Shown piece after piece: positions 18,774 through 26,274 of a stretch of 64,000 nt of DNA (positions are counted from its first letter, which is position 1; each line of letters opens with the position of its first letter). The stretch covers positions 1 through 64,000 of the forward strand of contig CAKVHZ010000004.1 of assembly GCA_934754445.1 (NCBI GenBank). The letters run 5' to 3'. Made by a program: the position numbers and the translations under genes. Below the pieces are notes generated by a model, which was not told the origin of the DNA, ran no database searches, and worked only from the letters and a program-made list of their open reading frames with translations. Origin of the DNA: an uncultured Clostridia bacterium (GTDB lineage: Bacteria > Bacillota > Clostridia > Christensenellales > UBA1242).

Positions 18774-19589
18774 ATGAAAATTAGTGATAAAGATATAAGT
18801 GAGATGGTTGAAAAATACAAGAAAAAAACAAAAAAGAAATGTTATGAAATGCAACTATTTGTAGCAGATTATGATGACGAAATTAAAATTTTAGATGATA
18901 AACTTGGTGGAAGACCATATCTTCCTGTTGGTGAAAAATATCCAGTAGACAAAAGAGGGAATCCTATGCCTCTTCTTTTACAAATTAATTTAAAAAATGT
19001 TGACTTAAAAAATTATCCAAAACAAGGAATTTTAGAAGTGTTCACAAACATTGAGTATCCAATGGAATATCAAGTTAAACTTTTTGAAGAAGGTCTTGAA
19101 TATCAAACAGAATTTCCAGAAACAAAAGCATATTACAATGGCGAAGAGTTTGAATATTTTGTTAAAAAACCACTTTTAGTAAAATTAAGAGAAACAACTA
19201 TGCACATGCCAACCACTAATTACAAAAGCAGGAAAATTGGTGAAAAAATTTTCAAAGAACAATTTGAAAATAAAGTTAGCAAGGAAGAACTTGACGACTT
19301 TTTAAAAAATAAGTTTAGAGATTTTTGGGACGACAAACTTGATGATGAGATTGATAAACATTTAGATTATTATTGGTTTAACTTTGGTGGATATCCAAAT
19401 TTTAGTCAATATGATGCAAGACTAGACCTAAGACCAAGGAAAGATGAATGCGTTTTTTCATTTGACCCAATTGGTTATGAAGATTATGTTGAAATTGGCG
19501 ATAGTGGAACAATGTGGGGATTTATGACAAAAGAAGATTTGAAAAACGGCAAGTTTGAAAATATGTTTGTTGACTATGATTGCTGTTAA
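18774..19589 (+). CDS. DUF1963 / YwqG-family protein
   Basis: 271-residue cytoplasmic protein of the YwqG family (DUF1963), whose biochemical role is unknown. Characteristic elements are LGGRPYLPVGEKYP, then LLLQINL, the PKQGILEVF strand, GGYPNFSQYDARL in the second half and the terminal GDSGTMWGF...DYDC segment. I use ATG 18774 behind AAAGGAG rather than the upstream TTG. A middle insertion of about 60 charged residues (about 150-195) is larger than I would expect in the family. First gene of a three-gene operon (gaps 14 and 10 bp). YwqG-like genes are common in toxin/immunity and accessory islands. Confidence 0.85.
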   Translation: MKISDKDISEMVEKYKKKTKKKCYEMQLFVADYDDEIKILDDKLGGRPYLPVGEKYPVDKRGNPMPLLLQINLKNVDLKNYPKQGILEVFTNIEYPMEYQVKLFEEGLEYQTEFPETKAYYNGEEFEYFVKKPLLVKLRETTMHMPTTNYKSRKIGEKIFKEQFENKVSKEELDDFLKNKFRDFWDDKLDDEIDKHLDYYWFNFGGYPNFSQYDARLDLRPRKDECVFSFDPIGYEDYVEIGDSGTMWGFMTKEDLKNGKFENMFVDYDCC

Positions 19590-19603
19590 AAAAGGAAATT
19601 TTT

Positions 19604-20296
19604 ATGAATAATGTTATAAAAATTAAAAAAGAAGATTTATTTGACCAAAAAGTAGGAAACTATTTATATGAAGAAAATGGCGAACTATATTTTTGTAGTA
19701 AGCCAAGTTCAGCGATGTTTGAACTAAAAAGAGATTACAAAAATTATGATGAAACTTTAAATCATCACATGAATTTTGATGACTATGTTCAAAAATTTTT
19801 AGAAATTTGTGCAAAAATAGAGAACAAACCATCACTTATATTTTTAAACTATGTTCCAAAAAATGTTATGATACTAAATGAAACTGAAGGAAGTTATAAA
19901 AGAAATTATAGTTTTTTGACAAATCTAACAAGTGATGAAGATTTTGAAACACTTAATACAAAGCCAAGTATTATTTGTGAACCAATAGGAGTTATGGAAA
20001 TTTTAAGACAACTTGTTGAAACAAGAAGCGAAAATGAACCACAAACCGATGTTTTCGTATTTTTCAATGAACCTGAAAAATATTGCAACTTAGATGAATG
20101 CCCTGGCATTGATTCCATTCTAACTGCTTGTAAAAATCGTAGAATTTATTTAGTTTTTAATTTCGTAAATTCTTATAAATTCATTGAAAGATATGGAATA
20201 GAGAGTTATGATTTAATAGAAAATTATTGTTCGGTTAAATTTATTTGCAACTTTAACGGAGTTGTAGATATTCAACCAACCAATAAAGTGGACTAA
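19604..20296 (+). CDS. Protein with VirD4/TraG-like C-terminal segment
   Basis: 230-residue soluble protein, start fixed by AAAAGGAAA. Its last 75 residues read VFVFFNEPEKYCNLDECPG, then an ILTACKNRRIYLVF strand, SYKFIERYG and LIENYCSVKFICNF. That is the order and spacing found around the Walker B strand and final helices of VirD4/TraG-type coupling ATPases (DEFxNIG..P; ILATIRSRxIS; QLxxIYG; IIGNCDTxLFLG). The preceding Walker A loop is absent and the acidic Walker B Asp is replaced by Asn. It could be a domesticated or inactive fragment of a conjugative coupling protein. Resemblance judged by eye only. Confidence 0.5.
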   Translation: MNNVIKIKKEDLFDQKVGNYLYEENGELYFCSKPSSAMFELKRDYKNYDETLNHHMNFDDYVQKFLEICAKIENKPSLIFLNYVPKNVMILNETEGSYKRNYSFLTNLTSDEDFETLNTKPSIICEPIGVMEILRQLVETRSENEPQTDVFVFFNEPEKYCNLDECPGIDSILTACKNRRIYLVFNFVNSYKFIERYGIESYDLIENYCSVKFICNFNGVVDIQPTNKVD

Positions 20297-20306
20297 AGGA
20301 GAAAAA

Positions 20307-21377
20307 ATGAGAGTATATAGTAAAAAATTAAAAAACAGATTTAAAGATTTAATTAGCGAAATTGACAATAATGACAACTTAAATAAAAGACAGTTTGCCG
20401 AGGAAAAGGTTTTGCCGTTCTTGTTTGACTTATTTGATGAAATTGTGGCTAACGATGGTTTAGATAAAGTAGGGCATGGATTTATTGAAAATGCAGGTGT
20501 TAATATGGCGATTGATCGAACTTTATCAGGAAATAACTTTTGTATTGAAAAAAATAATTTTTTTAAAATGTGGAACAATGGCTATCCATTATATGCATTA
20601 GAAAACAATATGCGTTCGGTTTTTCATGAAGCTAGACATCTTATACAAAGAGAATTGGTAATGGAAAATGATATTTTGAAATTATCGCCATATTCAATAA
20701 TTTATGCAAAAGAAGAAATGATTGCAGTGGTTAATTATGATTTTTATATAAAAAATCATGATGAGTTTTTAATGGAAATTGAAGCAAATAGTAAAGCATG
20801 CACAGGAAGTGCGGAATTCATTTCTAGTGCTATGCCAAATTCCGATTATGCTACACAATATGCGGACGAAAATGATCCTGAGTCTGAATTTGCTTATGTT
20901 ACACCAATATCAAGTTATTTTAAAGATTCTGATTATTGGGTTAGAAATAAAAGTTATTTAATTTCTAATGCATTTGATAATGCCTTAAAAGAAATGTCAG
21001 AAGTAAGTCTGCTAAGTACATTTAGAGGTCATCCTATTCTTAAATTGGCTTATCATGAAGATGGGACGAAAAAAAGCCTTGAAGAAATATTGTCTTTGCG
21101 TAAAGATATTATTAAGGCTAATTACAAAAATTTGCAAAAAATAATAAAAGTTGATGACTACAAAACTACTATTTCATGTCATATCAACAAAATATTTGCA
21201 GTAATTATTTCAACTGATAAAGAATTAAGTGAAGATTTTGAAAATTATCTAAAGCAAAAAGAAGATGAAAAGGCGAGTAAAACAGATGATTCTACATTGA
21301 AACTAGAACAAAAATACAAACCAAAATCTCCTGAATTTATAAAAAATCAAAAAAATAAAAATGAAAGAACATTGTAA
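20307..21377 (+). CDS. Putative HExxH zinc metallopeptidase
   Basis: 356-residue protein with FHEARHLIQ (HExxH at residues 107-111) and, about 46-48 residues on, FLMEIEANSKA (candidate third ligand E157 or E159). This is the arrangement of short gluzincin-type peptidases often found on mobile DNA. No signal peptide is visible, so it would act in the cytoplasm. The C-terminal tail (about 320-356) is a disordered Lys-rich stretch. AAAGGAGAAAA precedes the ATG. It is the last gene of the YwqG/TraG-like operon and is followed by a terminator. Substrate unknown. Confidence 0.7.
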   Translation: MRVYSKKLKNRFKDLISEIDNNDNLNKRQFAEEKVLPFLFDLFDEIVANDGLDKVGHGFIENAGVNMAIDRTLSGNNFCIEKNNFFKMWNNGYPLYALENNMRSVFHEARHLIQRELVMENDILKLSPYSIIYAKEEMIAVVNYDFYIKNHDEFLMEIEANSKACTGSAEFISSAMPNSDYATQYADENDPESEFAYVTPISSYFKDSDYWVRNKSYLISNAFDNALKEMSEVSLLSTFRGHPILKLAYHEDGTKKSLEEILSLRKDIIKANYKNLQKIIKVDDYKTTISCHINKIFAVIISTDKELSEDFENYLKQKEDEKASKTDDSTLKLEQKYKPKSPEFIKNQKNKNERTL

Positions 21378-21416
21378 AATTAAAACTCTATAATAAGATA
21401 AATAATTAAAATTTTG

Positions 21417-21448
21417 AACGCACCAAAGCAAATGTTGGTGTGTTTTTT
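21417..21448 (+). terminator. Terminator of the zincin operon
   Basis: 10-bp stem (21417-21426 / 21435-21444, one G-U pair) followed by TTTTTT. Confidence 0.8.
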
Positions 21449-21503
21449 ACTTATCAAGTAAAAACTTAGTATAAGTTCTTAAAATATATGTTATAATCAA
21501 AAA

Positions 21504-21660
21504 GAGTTTATTTAGAAGTGTGTCGCTAACCCAATGATTTTTAGTTATAAATAAAAATTTTGTAAAAATAGGGGAATAAGAACCTGCTTAGCATACCCAT
21601 GTGTTTCTAAAAAAATCGCCAAAATCCCAGGGAAATAAAGCGTTTAGCGATTTTTAATGA
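21504..21660 (+). ncRNA. Candidate structured small RNA
   Basis: A TGT-TATAAT box (21492-21497) is followed by about 105 nt that fold into one long rod. TTTAGAA (21511-21517) pairs with TTCTAAA (21605-21611), GTGT-c-GCTAA (21520-21529) pairs with TTAGCATAC (21588-21596), and an inner CCC/GGG and ATTTTTA/TAAAAAT pair across an AU-rich tip. A large asymmetric bulge holds GAATAAGAACCTGC. A terminator hairpin (21611-21655) follows at once. No good -35 was found and no reading frame fits. It does not contain the SRP-RNA GGAAG core, and I cannot match it to a known RNA. Confidence 0.4.
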
Positions 21661-21702
21661 GTGGAGCTAACGAGCAGACTCGAACTGCCGACCTTTCGCT
21701 TA
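21643..21702. repeat. Left attachment site, displaced 3' half of tRNA-Thr
   Basis: 60 bp identical to 28547-28606. It contains the terminator arm, 11 bp, and the tRNA-Thr sequence from the 3' CCA up to the anticodon loop (minus-strand sense), then diverges. This is the classic footprint of a tyrosine integrase that recombined inside a tRNA gene. Confidence 0.9.
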
Positions 21703-21790
21703 GCAAAACTCTGTTCTAACACACAAGAGTTTTGCCCTATCTCCTAAATCGCCCATAAAATAAGCGAATTTGAGATATAAAAAATCAATT

Positions 21791-21824
21791 AGTGTAGTAA
21801 GATTTTAGTTTACTACACTTTTTT
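21791..21824 (+). terminator. Terminator-like hairpin inside the element
   Basis: AGTGTAGTAA (21791-21800) pairs with TTACTACACT (21810-21819) and is followed by TTTTT. No gene ends just upstream, so this may be the tail of a deleted gene. Confidence 0.65.
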
Positions 21825-21921
21825 ACACCTAAATTAACAATTTTAGTGAAATTAAGTGTTCTAAAACTATATAAAACTGCCTAAAACTTTTGTAGGCTTT
21901 ACAAAAAATGTTTATATATTT

Positions 21922-21969
21922 GTTGACTTTCACAACAAAATGTGGCAAATTATTGTTGTGAAAGTCAAC
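21922..21969. promoter_or_regulatory. 17-bp perfect inverted repeat, abiE-type operator
   Basis: GTTGACTTTCACAACAA (21922-21938) and its exact complement (21953-21969) flank 14 nt. The left arm contains a TTGACT -35, and a poor -10 (CAAATT region, 21946-21951) falls between the arms. AbiEi antitoxins are known to repress their operon by binding inverted repeats in the promoter, and an abiEi remnant begins 10 bp downstream. Confidence 0.75.
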
Positions 21970-21979
21970 GAGGTGTGAA

Positions 21980-22220
21980 ATGAGAAACTATACCAAATTA
22001 TTAGAACTTGCAAAACAAAATAATGGTAAAATGTCATGATATTCATAGAATAATTTGTGACTTGTTTAGCAATAAGTATGTTGGAGATAAATTTGTTCAA
22101 ATAGAAGCTTTGAAAAATTATTTAAAACTACCAAACAAAGATACTGTTAAACTAATGAAATATGCAAAGGTTCTTGGTGTTGACAAACAACTAAGAGAAA
22201 AGTTAGAGGTACTGATTTAA
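21980..22220 (+). pseudogene. Internally deleted abiEi-like antitoxin gene
   Basis: Behind a GAGGTG site, the frame begins MRNYTKLLELAKQNNGKM, typical of the AbiEi winged-helix N-terminus, and stops at 22037-22039. In another frame, from about 22032, comes a 62-residue stretch (DIHRIICDLFSN...ALKNYLKL...LMKYAKVLGV...REKLEVLI) typical of the extreme C-terminus of AbiEi antitoxins. The central part of about 100 residues is missing, so a deletion fused the two ends out of frame. The stop at 22218-22220 overlaps the next ATG by one base, as in intact abiEi-abiEii operons. Confidence 0.7.
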
Positions 22221-22240
22221 TGAACACATCAAACAATTGA
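22220..22240 (+). pseudogene. 5' stub of an abiEii-like toxin gene
   Basis: ATG overlapping the antitoxin stop, then codons for MNTSNN and a TGA. AbiEii nucleotidyltransferase toxins often begin MNTS. Only this stub is left; the rest of the toxin gene is absent from the following 160 bp. Short, so the call depends on context. Confidence 0.45.
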
Positions 22241-22339
22241 AGGTTTTAATTAACAATAAGGTAAAACAGTATAATCTTAATCCACAAATTCTTTTACAAT
22301 TAATATACAACAATATGTATAAGATAATATACAAGATGT

Positions 22340-22368
22340 TTGACTTTTTATTTTTTATTGGTTATAAT
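22340..22368 (+). promoter_or_regulatory. Promoter of the Fic/HEPN pair
   Basis: TTGACT (22340-22345), 17-nt spacer, TATAAT (22363-22368); GTGAGG precedes the ATG. Confidence 0.85.
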
Positions 22369-22399
22369 CTATTTGTACAAAAATAAGTGAGGTTTTTAA

Positions 22400-23389
22400 A
22401 TGGAAGATAGATATATTCCACCATACGAGATAACTGATGAAATGTTGGAATTTGTTTCCGAAATAATGGAAAATTTAGGCAAACTTTCGGGTGTTAATGA
22501 ATTGGAAAAATTACCAAGGCTTCGCAGAGTGAGCAGAATAAAGTCTATTCATTCTTCATTAGCAATTGAAAACAATACACTTTCTATTGAACAAGTAACA
22601 GATGTCATCAATGGGAAAAGGGTTCTTGCTCCACAAAAAGATATTGAAGAAGTCCACAATGCTTTTAATGCTTACGAAAAATTAAGTGAAATAAATCCAT
22701 ATAGCGTTGATGATTTATTGAAAATTCACGGCATTATGATGAATGGTCTTGTAAAGGAAGCAGGAAGTCTTCGCTCAGGACAAGTTGGAGTTTATAATCA
22801 AGATGGCAAAGTTGTTCATCTTGCTCCACCAGCAGATTTTGTTCCACAACAGTTAGGACAACTTTTTGATTGGGCGAAAAACAGCAATGCAAATATGTTA
22901 ATTAAATCGAGTGTTTTTCATTATGAGTTTGAATTTATCCACCCATTTAATGATGGTAACGGAAGAACTGGAAGACTTTGGCAAACAGCATTGCTTGCTA
23001 GTTGGAAACCAATATTTGCTTGGATACCTATTGAAAGCATTATTAAAGATAATCAAGAAGATTATTACAATGCAATCACTTTATCTACTAGTCAGGGCAA
23101 ATCTAATATCTTCATTGAGTTTATGCTAGATGTAATTAACAAAGCAATTAAAGACATAATAACCGACACTAGAAATCACTATAACCATATCAACAATCAA
23201 ATTACAGAACTTATGAAAGTGGTTGAAAGTTATCCACAATCGTCAACGGAACTTATGGAAAAATTAAACCTAAAATCTCGTTTAGGATTTAGAAAGAACT
23301 ATTTGCAACCCGCCCTAGATGCCGGACTAATTGGAATGACCGAACCCGACAAACCAACAAGCAAAAATCAAAAGTATTTTAAGATATAG
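22400..23389 (+). CDS. Fic-domain AMP-transferase-type protein
   Basis: 329 residues, full length for the common bacterial Fic family. An N-terminal inhibitory-helix motif (SLAIEN, about residues 52-57, matching S/TxxxE-G/N) precedes the Fic core with HPFNDGNGRTGR (about 181-192; catalytic His first) and a C-terminal winged helix (about 270-329). Family members transfer AMP or other nucleotide moieties to hydroxyl side chains, and the intramolecular alpha-inh keeps them low-active. Target unknown. It has its own promoter; a HEPN-like gene follows 11 bp after the stop. Located inside the integrative element, where Fic genes are frequent cargo. Confidence 0.92.
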   Translation: MEDRYIPPYEITDEMLEFVSEIMENLGKLSGVNELEKLPRLRRVSRIKSIHSSLAIENNTLSIEQVTDVINGKRVLAPQKDIEEVHNAFNAYEKLSEINPYSVDDLLKIHGIMMNGLVKEAGSLRSGQVGVYNQDGKVVHLAPPADFVPQQLGQLFDWAKNSNANMLIKSSVFHYEFEFIHPFNDGNGRTGRLWQTALLASWKPIFAWIPIESIIKDNQEDYYNAITLSTSQGKSNIFIEFMLDVINKAIKDIITDTRNHYNHINNQITELMKVVESYPQSSTELMEKLNLKSRLGFRKNYLQPALDAGLIGMTEPDKPTSKNQKYFKI

Positions 23390-23400
23390 TAGGTGTAAAT

Positions 23401-24128
23401 ATGGGCGGATATGTAGAATTTGGAAAAATAGAATATATAAATGAAGACAAAACTCCAATGAATGAAGAAAAAGAAAAGTTTTTGAAATATTTAAACTTGT
23501 ATAGAAATGCCGGCAATTTTATTTCGATCGCCTTAAACACTATTGACCAACTTACCAGCAAGAAAACAAAACTGGCACAATTTGCTCCTGCATTTGTAAA
23601 TTGTGTTCACTACTCTTTTTGGTCTACAAGTGTAATACTTTTAAATTGTTTTTATTCTCGTGGCGATGATTTGTCAATTTTTTCTTTTATGGAATACATG
23701 AGAAATAACTACAACAAAATTTTTACTGGTAAGTTTTATGATATTTATATTCATTCAGACAGAAAAGAAACAAAAAAAATAAAATTTGGCAAAAAAGAAA
23801 TTTTTGAACGACTTAATCAATGTGAAAACATAATTAAAGAGAATAATGAATTATTGGAAAAACTTGATACATTTAGGAATGAAATGTTTGCACATTTCAG
23901 TGAAGACAAAAGAACAAATTAGAAAATCAACACCTTAATATCAAAGAATTACAAGAACTTTTATCATTGACAGAAAAAATAATTAACAATTTAAAAATTC
24001 CTTATGATAGAACTTTTGAAAGCTTTGAACCGGTAAACTCAAAAGATATATTAGGAATTGAACACATTTTAGAATTATACGAAGAAAATCGTGAATTGAT
24101 AAAAAGCGAACACATAAAAAATATTTAA
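23401..24128 (+). pseudogene. HEPN-like (AbiU2-type) gene broken by a frameshift
   Basis: The first frame gives 173 residues with a C-terminal TFRNEMFAHFSED, an R-N-x4-H arrangement characteristic of HEPN RNases of the AbiU2 kind, and stops at 23920-23922. Coding sequence continues in the -1 frame from about 23913 (ENQHLNIKELQELLSL...) for about 68 residues to TAA at 24126-24128, which would give a normal full protein of about 240 residues. No strong slippery heptamer is visible at the junction, so mutation, or a sequencing or assembly error, is more likely than programmed shifting. It is coupled to the upstream Fic gene and probably belongs to an abortive-infection-like unit. Confidence 0.65.
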
Positions 24129-24129
24129 A

Positions 24130-24155
24130 AAAGAAGACTGATTAAAGTCTTCTTT
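24130..24155. terminator. Bidirectional terminator
   Basis: 10-bp stem AAAGAAGACT (24130-24139) / AGTCTTCTTT (24146-24155) between convergent genes. Confidence 0.85.
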
Positions 24156-24159
24156 ATTG

Positions 24160-24609
24160 TTAGATGTAAATTATTGGTTTGTTTATCTTTTGAGCATATT
24201 TTACTGTGCGGTAGGCACCGCTTTTGTAGGTTTCTTCTATGTGGCAAACTAGAATATCGCTATTATCAACAATCCACTCGTTTCGTTTTGTGATTTTTTG
24301 TTTGTAATGCAATTCTTCTATCTCTGGAAATATTGAACCATCATAGCAAGATGGCAAATCATACTTTTCTTTGTCGTGGTGGTAATATGTTAAAATTTTA
24401 TAGATTTTTATTTGTGGATATTTTCGTTTAAGTTCAAACACGGCATTGGTACACTTTTTATCAAAAGCACCATAGTGTCCGTCATAAAAGATGGTGTAAC
24501 CTTTATTGATTAAATCTTCTAGAACTTCTGGCAATTTGTTTTCTACGCCAATGCAATGCCACTCGTATCTATGACCAGCAAAAGCCACAACTTTTTCTTT
24601 ATTTTCCAT
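24160..24609 (-). CDS. SLOG-domain protein (DUF1273-like)
   Basis: 149 residues from ATG 24609, chosen because AAAGGAAC lies just upstream; an in-frame earlier start lacks one. The Rossmann-like fold of the SLOG/YpsA type is suggested by VVAFAGHRYEW near the N-terminus, the YDGHYGAFD loop (usual GGxxGxD position), RNEWIVDNSDILVC and the C-terminal SGAYRTVKYAQK. SLOG proteins bind nucleotide-derived ligands and are common in conflict and mobile-element contexts. No effector partner is fused or adjacent. Convergent with the HEPN-like gene. Confidence 0.85.
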   Translation of the reverse strand: MENKEKVVAFAGHRYEWHCIGVENKLPEVLEDLINKGYTIFYDGHYGAFDKKCTNAVFELKRKYPQIKIYKILTYYHHDKEKYDLPSCYDGSIFPEIEELHYKQKITKRNEWIVDNSDILVCHIEETYKSGAYRTVKYAQKINKPIIYI

Positions 24610-24651
24610 ATTGTTCCTTTTAAGAAAACAAATAATAGATGGTAAAATCAA

Positions 24652-25097
24652 TAAGTTTTTAATATCATAAATTCTTATGGTAGGTGTAAAAAAATAAATG
24701 GCTTTTAATTAGAAAAAGCCAATTAAAGTAAAGAAAATGAATAATATTTTAGTTAAAAATCAATCAAAATTGCATTTTTGCATATAAAAAAGACCAACTA
24801 TCATAAGAATAGGTGGCTTTTAATTATGGTTATCAAAAATAATTTTAACAAATTTTCAAAATATAAATTTACTCCCTTAATTTGTGAGCTTACGATGTCC
24901 TTATAATAATGGGAGACAAGATGAAAGCGACACCTTTAGGTGGCATTTTCATAGGGTCGACATTATTTCAATCAAGAAAATTTGCCTTGGCAAAAAATTG
25001 CACAGCAATTTCAATGCGATAGCAGTATTTTCTTCAATTATAAAGATAGAAGGGCAACCTTTACAAGTTAAAATAAATAAGGGGGGGGAAATTTTAT
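24652..25097. other. Palindrome-rich non-coding interval before the integrase
   Basis: No convincing gene; an open frame at 24884-25108 has no homologue-like pattern and no good start. The interval holds an inverted pair ATTCTTATGGTAG/CTATCATAAGAAT (near 24670 and 24799), a direct repeat GGCTTTTAATTA (near 24700 and 24815) and a nested palindrome at 24905-24967. Two adjacent hairpins follow, TTTGCC-tt-GGCAAA (24981-24994) and AAATTGC-aca-GCAATTT (24995-25011). These may be integrase/excisionase arm sites or a transfer/origin-like structure. Confidence 0.45.
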
Positions 25098-26033
25098 ATG
25101 AAACTTAAAGAATGGCTAAGTGTATGGCTAGAAAAATACACAAAACACACTGTGAAACTGCGAACCTATGACCGATACAAATACATCATAGAAAAGCACA
25201 TCAATCCAAAACTTGGAGATTATGAATTAGATGACCTAAATGGTGAGATTTTTCAAGACTTTGTTTTGAGTGAACTTGAAAATGGCAATCTAAACACAAA
25301 CGGAAAACTTGCTAACAACTCTGTTATTGGAATTGTGAATGTTTTGAAAGGTAGTATGGCACTTGCAAAGTCTTTGGATAAGGTGAAAAGAGATGAAATA
25401 AAGAAAATAAAGTTGCCAAGTCCAACCGAAAAACCGGTCACTGCTTTTGAAAAACATGAACAAGAAAAGATTGAAAAGTATTGCCTTGCTTCAAACAAAA
25501 GTAATTACATTGGAATTGTAATTTGTCTTTATACTGGAATTAGACTTGGAGAACTATTGGCACTCACTTGGGAAGATATAGATTTTCAAACTGGAATTAT
25601 GAGCATTACAAAAACTAGTTATAGAATTAAAGAGAATGGCGTGCCTAGAATTGTGATAGATAATCCTAAAACCAAAAATTCAAGCAGAGTTATACCGCTT
25701 CCAAAAGCATTATTAGATATTTTGAAGAAAATTAAGAAAACATCTAATTCAAAATATGTTATATCAACCCGCAACGGTGGAATTGTTGGAATAAGAGCAT
25801 ATCAAAGAACTTATGAAAGAATTTTAAGTAAAATTGGAGTTGGTTATAAAAACTTCCACTCACTTCGTCATACTTTTGCAACTCGTGCATTAGAGTTGGG
25901 AATGGATGTCAAAACTCTATCAGAAATTCTTGGACACAAAAATCCAGTTGTAACTCTTACTAGATACACCCATTCAATGATGTCTTACAAAACAGATATG
26001 ATGAACAAAATGGGTAAAATGCTTGCTGTCTAG
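25098..26033 (+). CDS. int: Tyrosine recombinase / integrase
   Basis: 311 residues. An N-terminal SAM-like core-binding domain (about 1-110; KLKEWLSVWLEKY, YIIEKHINPKLG) precedes the catalytic domain with the full set: Arg in TGIRLGEL (about residue 149), His-x-x-Arg in HSLRHTFATRA (about 254-257), His in LGHKNPV and nucleophile Tyr in TRYTHS (about 291). It is of the Tn916/ICE-satellite class and is the obvious enzyme for the tRNA-Thr integration flanking this region. Translation is driven by a run of eight G (25081-25088) serving as a Shine-Dalgarno, exceptional in this AT-rich DNA. Confidence 0.95.
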   Translation: MKLKEWLSVWLEKYTKHTVKLRTYDRYKYIIEKHINPKLGDYELDDLNGEIFQDFVLSELENGNLNTNGKLANNSVIGIVNVLKGSMALAKSLDKVKRDEIKKIKLPSPTEKPVTAFEKHEQEKIEKYCLASNKSNYIGIVICLYTGIRLGELLALTWEDIDFQTGIMSITKTSYRIKENGVPRIVIDNPKTKNSSRVIPLPKALLDILKKIKKTSNSKYVISTRNGGIVGIRAYQRTYERILSKIGVGYKNFHSLRHTFATRALELGMDVKTLSEILGHKNPVVTLTRYTHSMMSYKTDMMNKMGKMLAV

Positions 26034-26196
26034 TTTTGTCGAATGTGATAAATTACTAAAATTCTATGTTAAAATGATAAAAAATGAAAATTTGTGAACC
26101 TGAAAAATTGCAAGAATGCAAACGCTTGAGAAAAGAAAAAGATTTTGAGATATGAATAAATGGCAGTGAATGTTGAATTTGACAAAAACCATATGA

Positions 26197-26245
26197 TATA
26201 ATACAAGGAAAAGGTTGAAGAAACGCAATTGTTCTTCAACCTTTT
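26197..26245 (+). promoter_or_regulatory. Extended -10 with a hairpin at the mRNA 5' end
   Basis: TGA-TATAAT (26197-26202) is followed, at the expected start point, by a perfect 14-bp hairpin (26209-26222 / 26232-26245). No T-run follows, so this is more likely a 5'-stabilising or regulatory structure for the toxin-like gene than a terminator. The same 12 bases TATGATATAATA recur right before that gene's ATG, with TTGCAT 17 nt upstream of the second copy. Confidence 0.5.
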
Positions 26246-26274
26246 GCATTCTAAAAGGAGGTATGATATAATAA

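Noticed and set aside
21703..21734. GCAAAACTC...GAGTTTTGC hairpin next to attL as a second tRNA anticodon arm
   Set aside because: The loop is 14 nt and no matching D or T arms are nearby; kept only as an inverted repeat at the element edge.
23901..23925. Programmed -1 frameshift in the HEPN-like gene
   Set aside because: The codons GAC-AAA-AGA-ACA do not form a good X-XXY-YYZ slippery heptamer and no stimulatory stem was found.
24884..25108. 74-codon open frame before the integrase
   Set aside because: No ribosome site at its start, composition unlike neighbours, and it runs through palindromes and the G8 tract that fit non-coding DNA better.
26083..26154. 23-codon frame MKICEPEKLQECKRLRKEKD
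   Set aside because: No ribosome site or promoter of its own and too short to judge; could be a remnant but nothing supports it.
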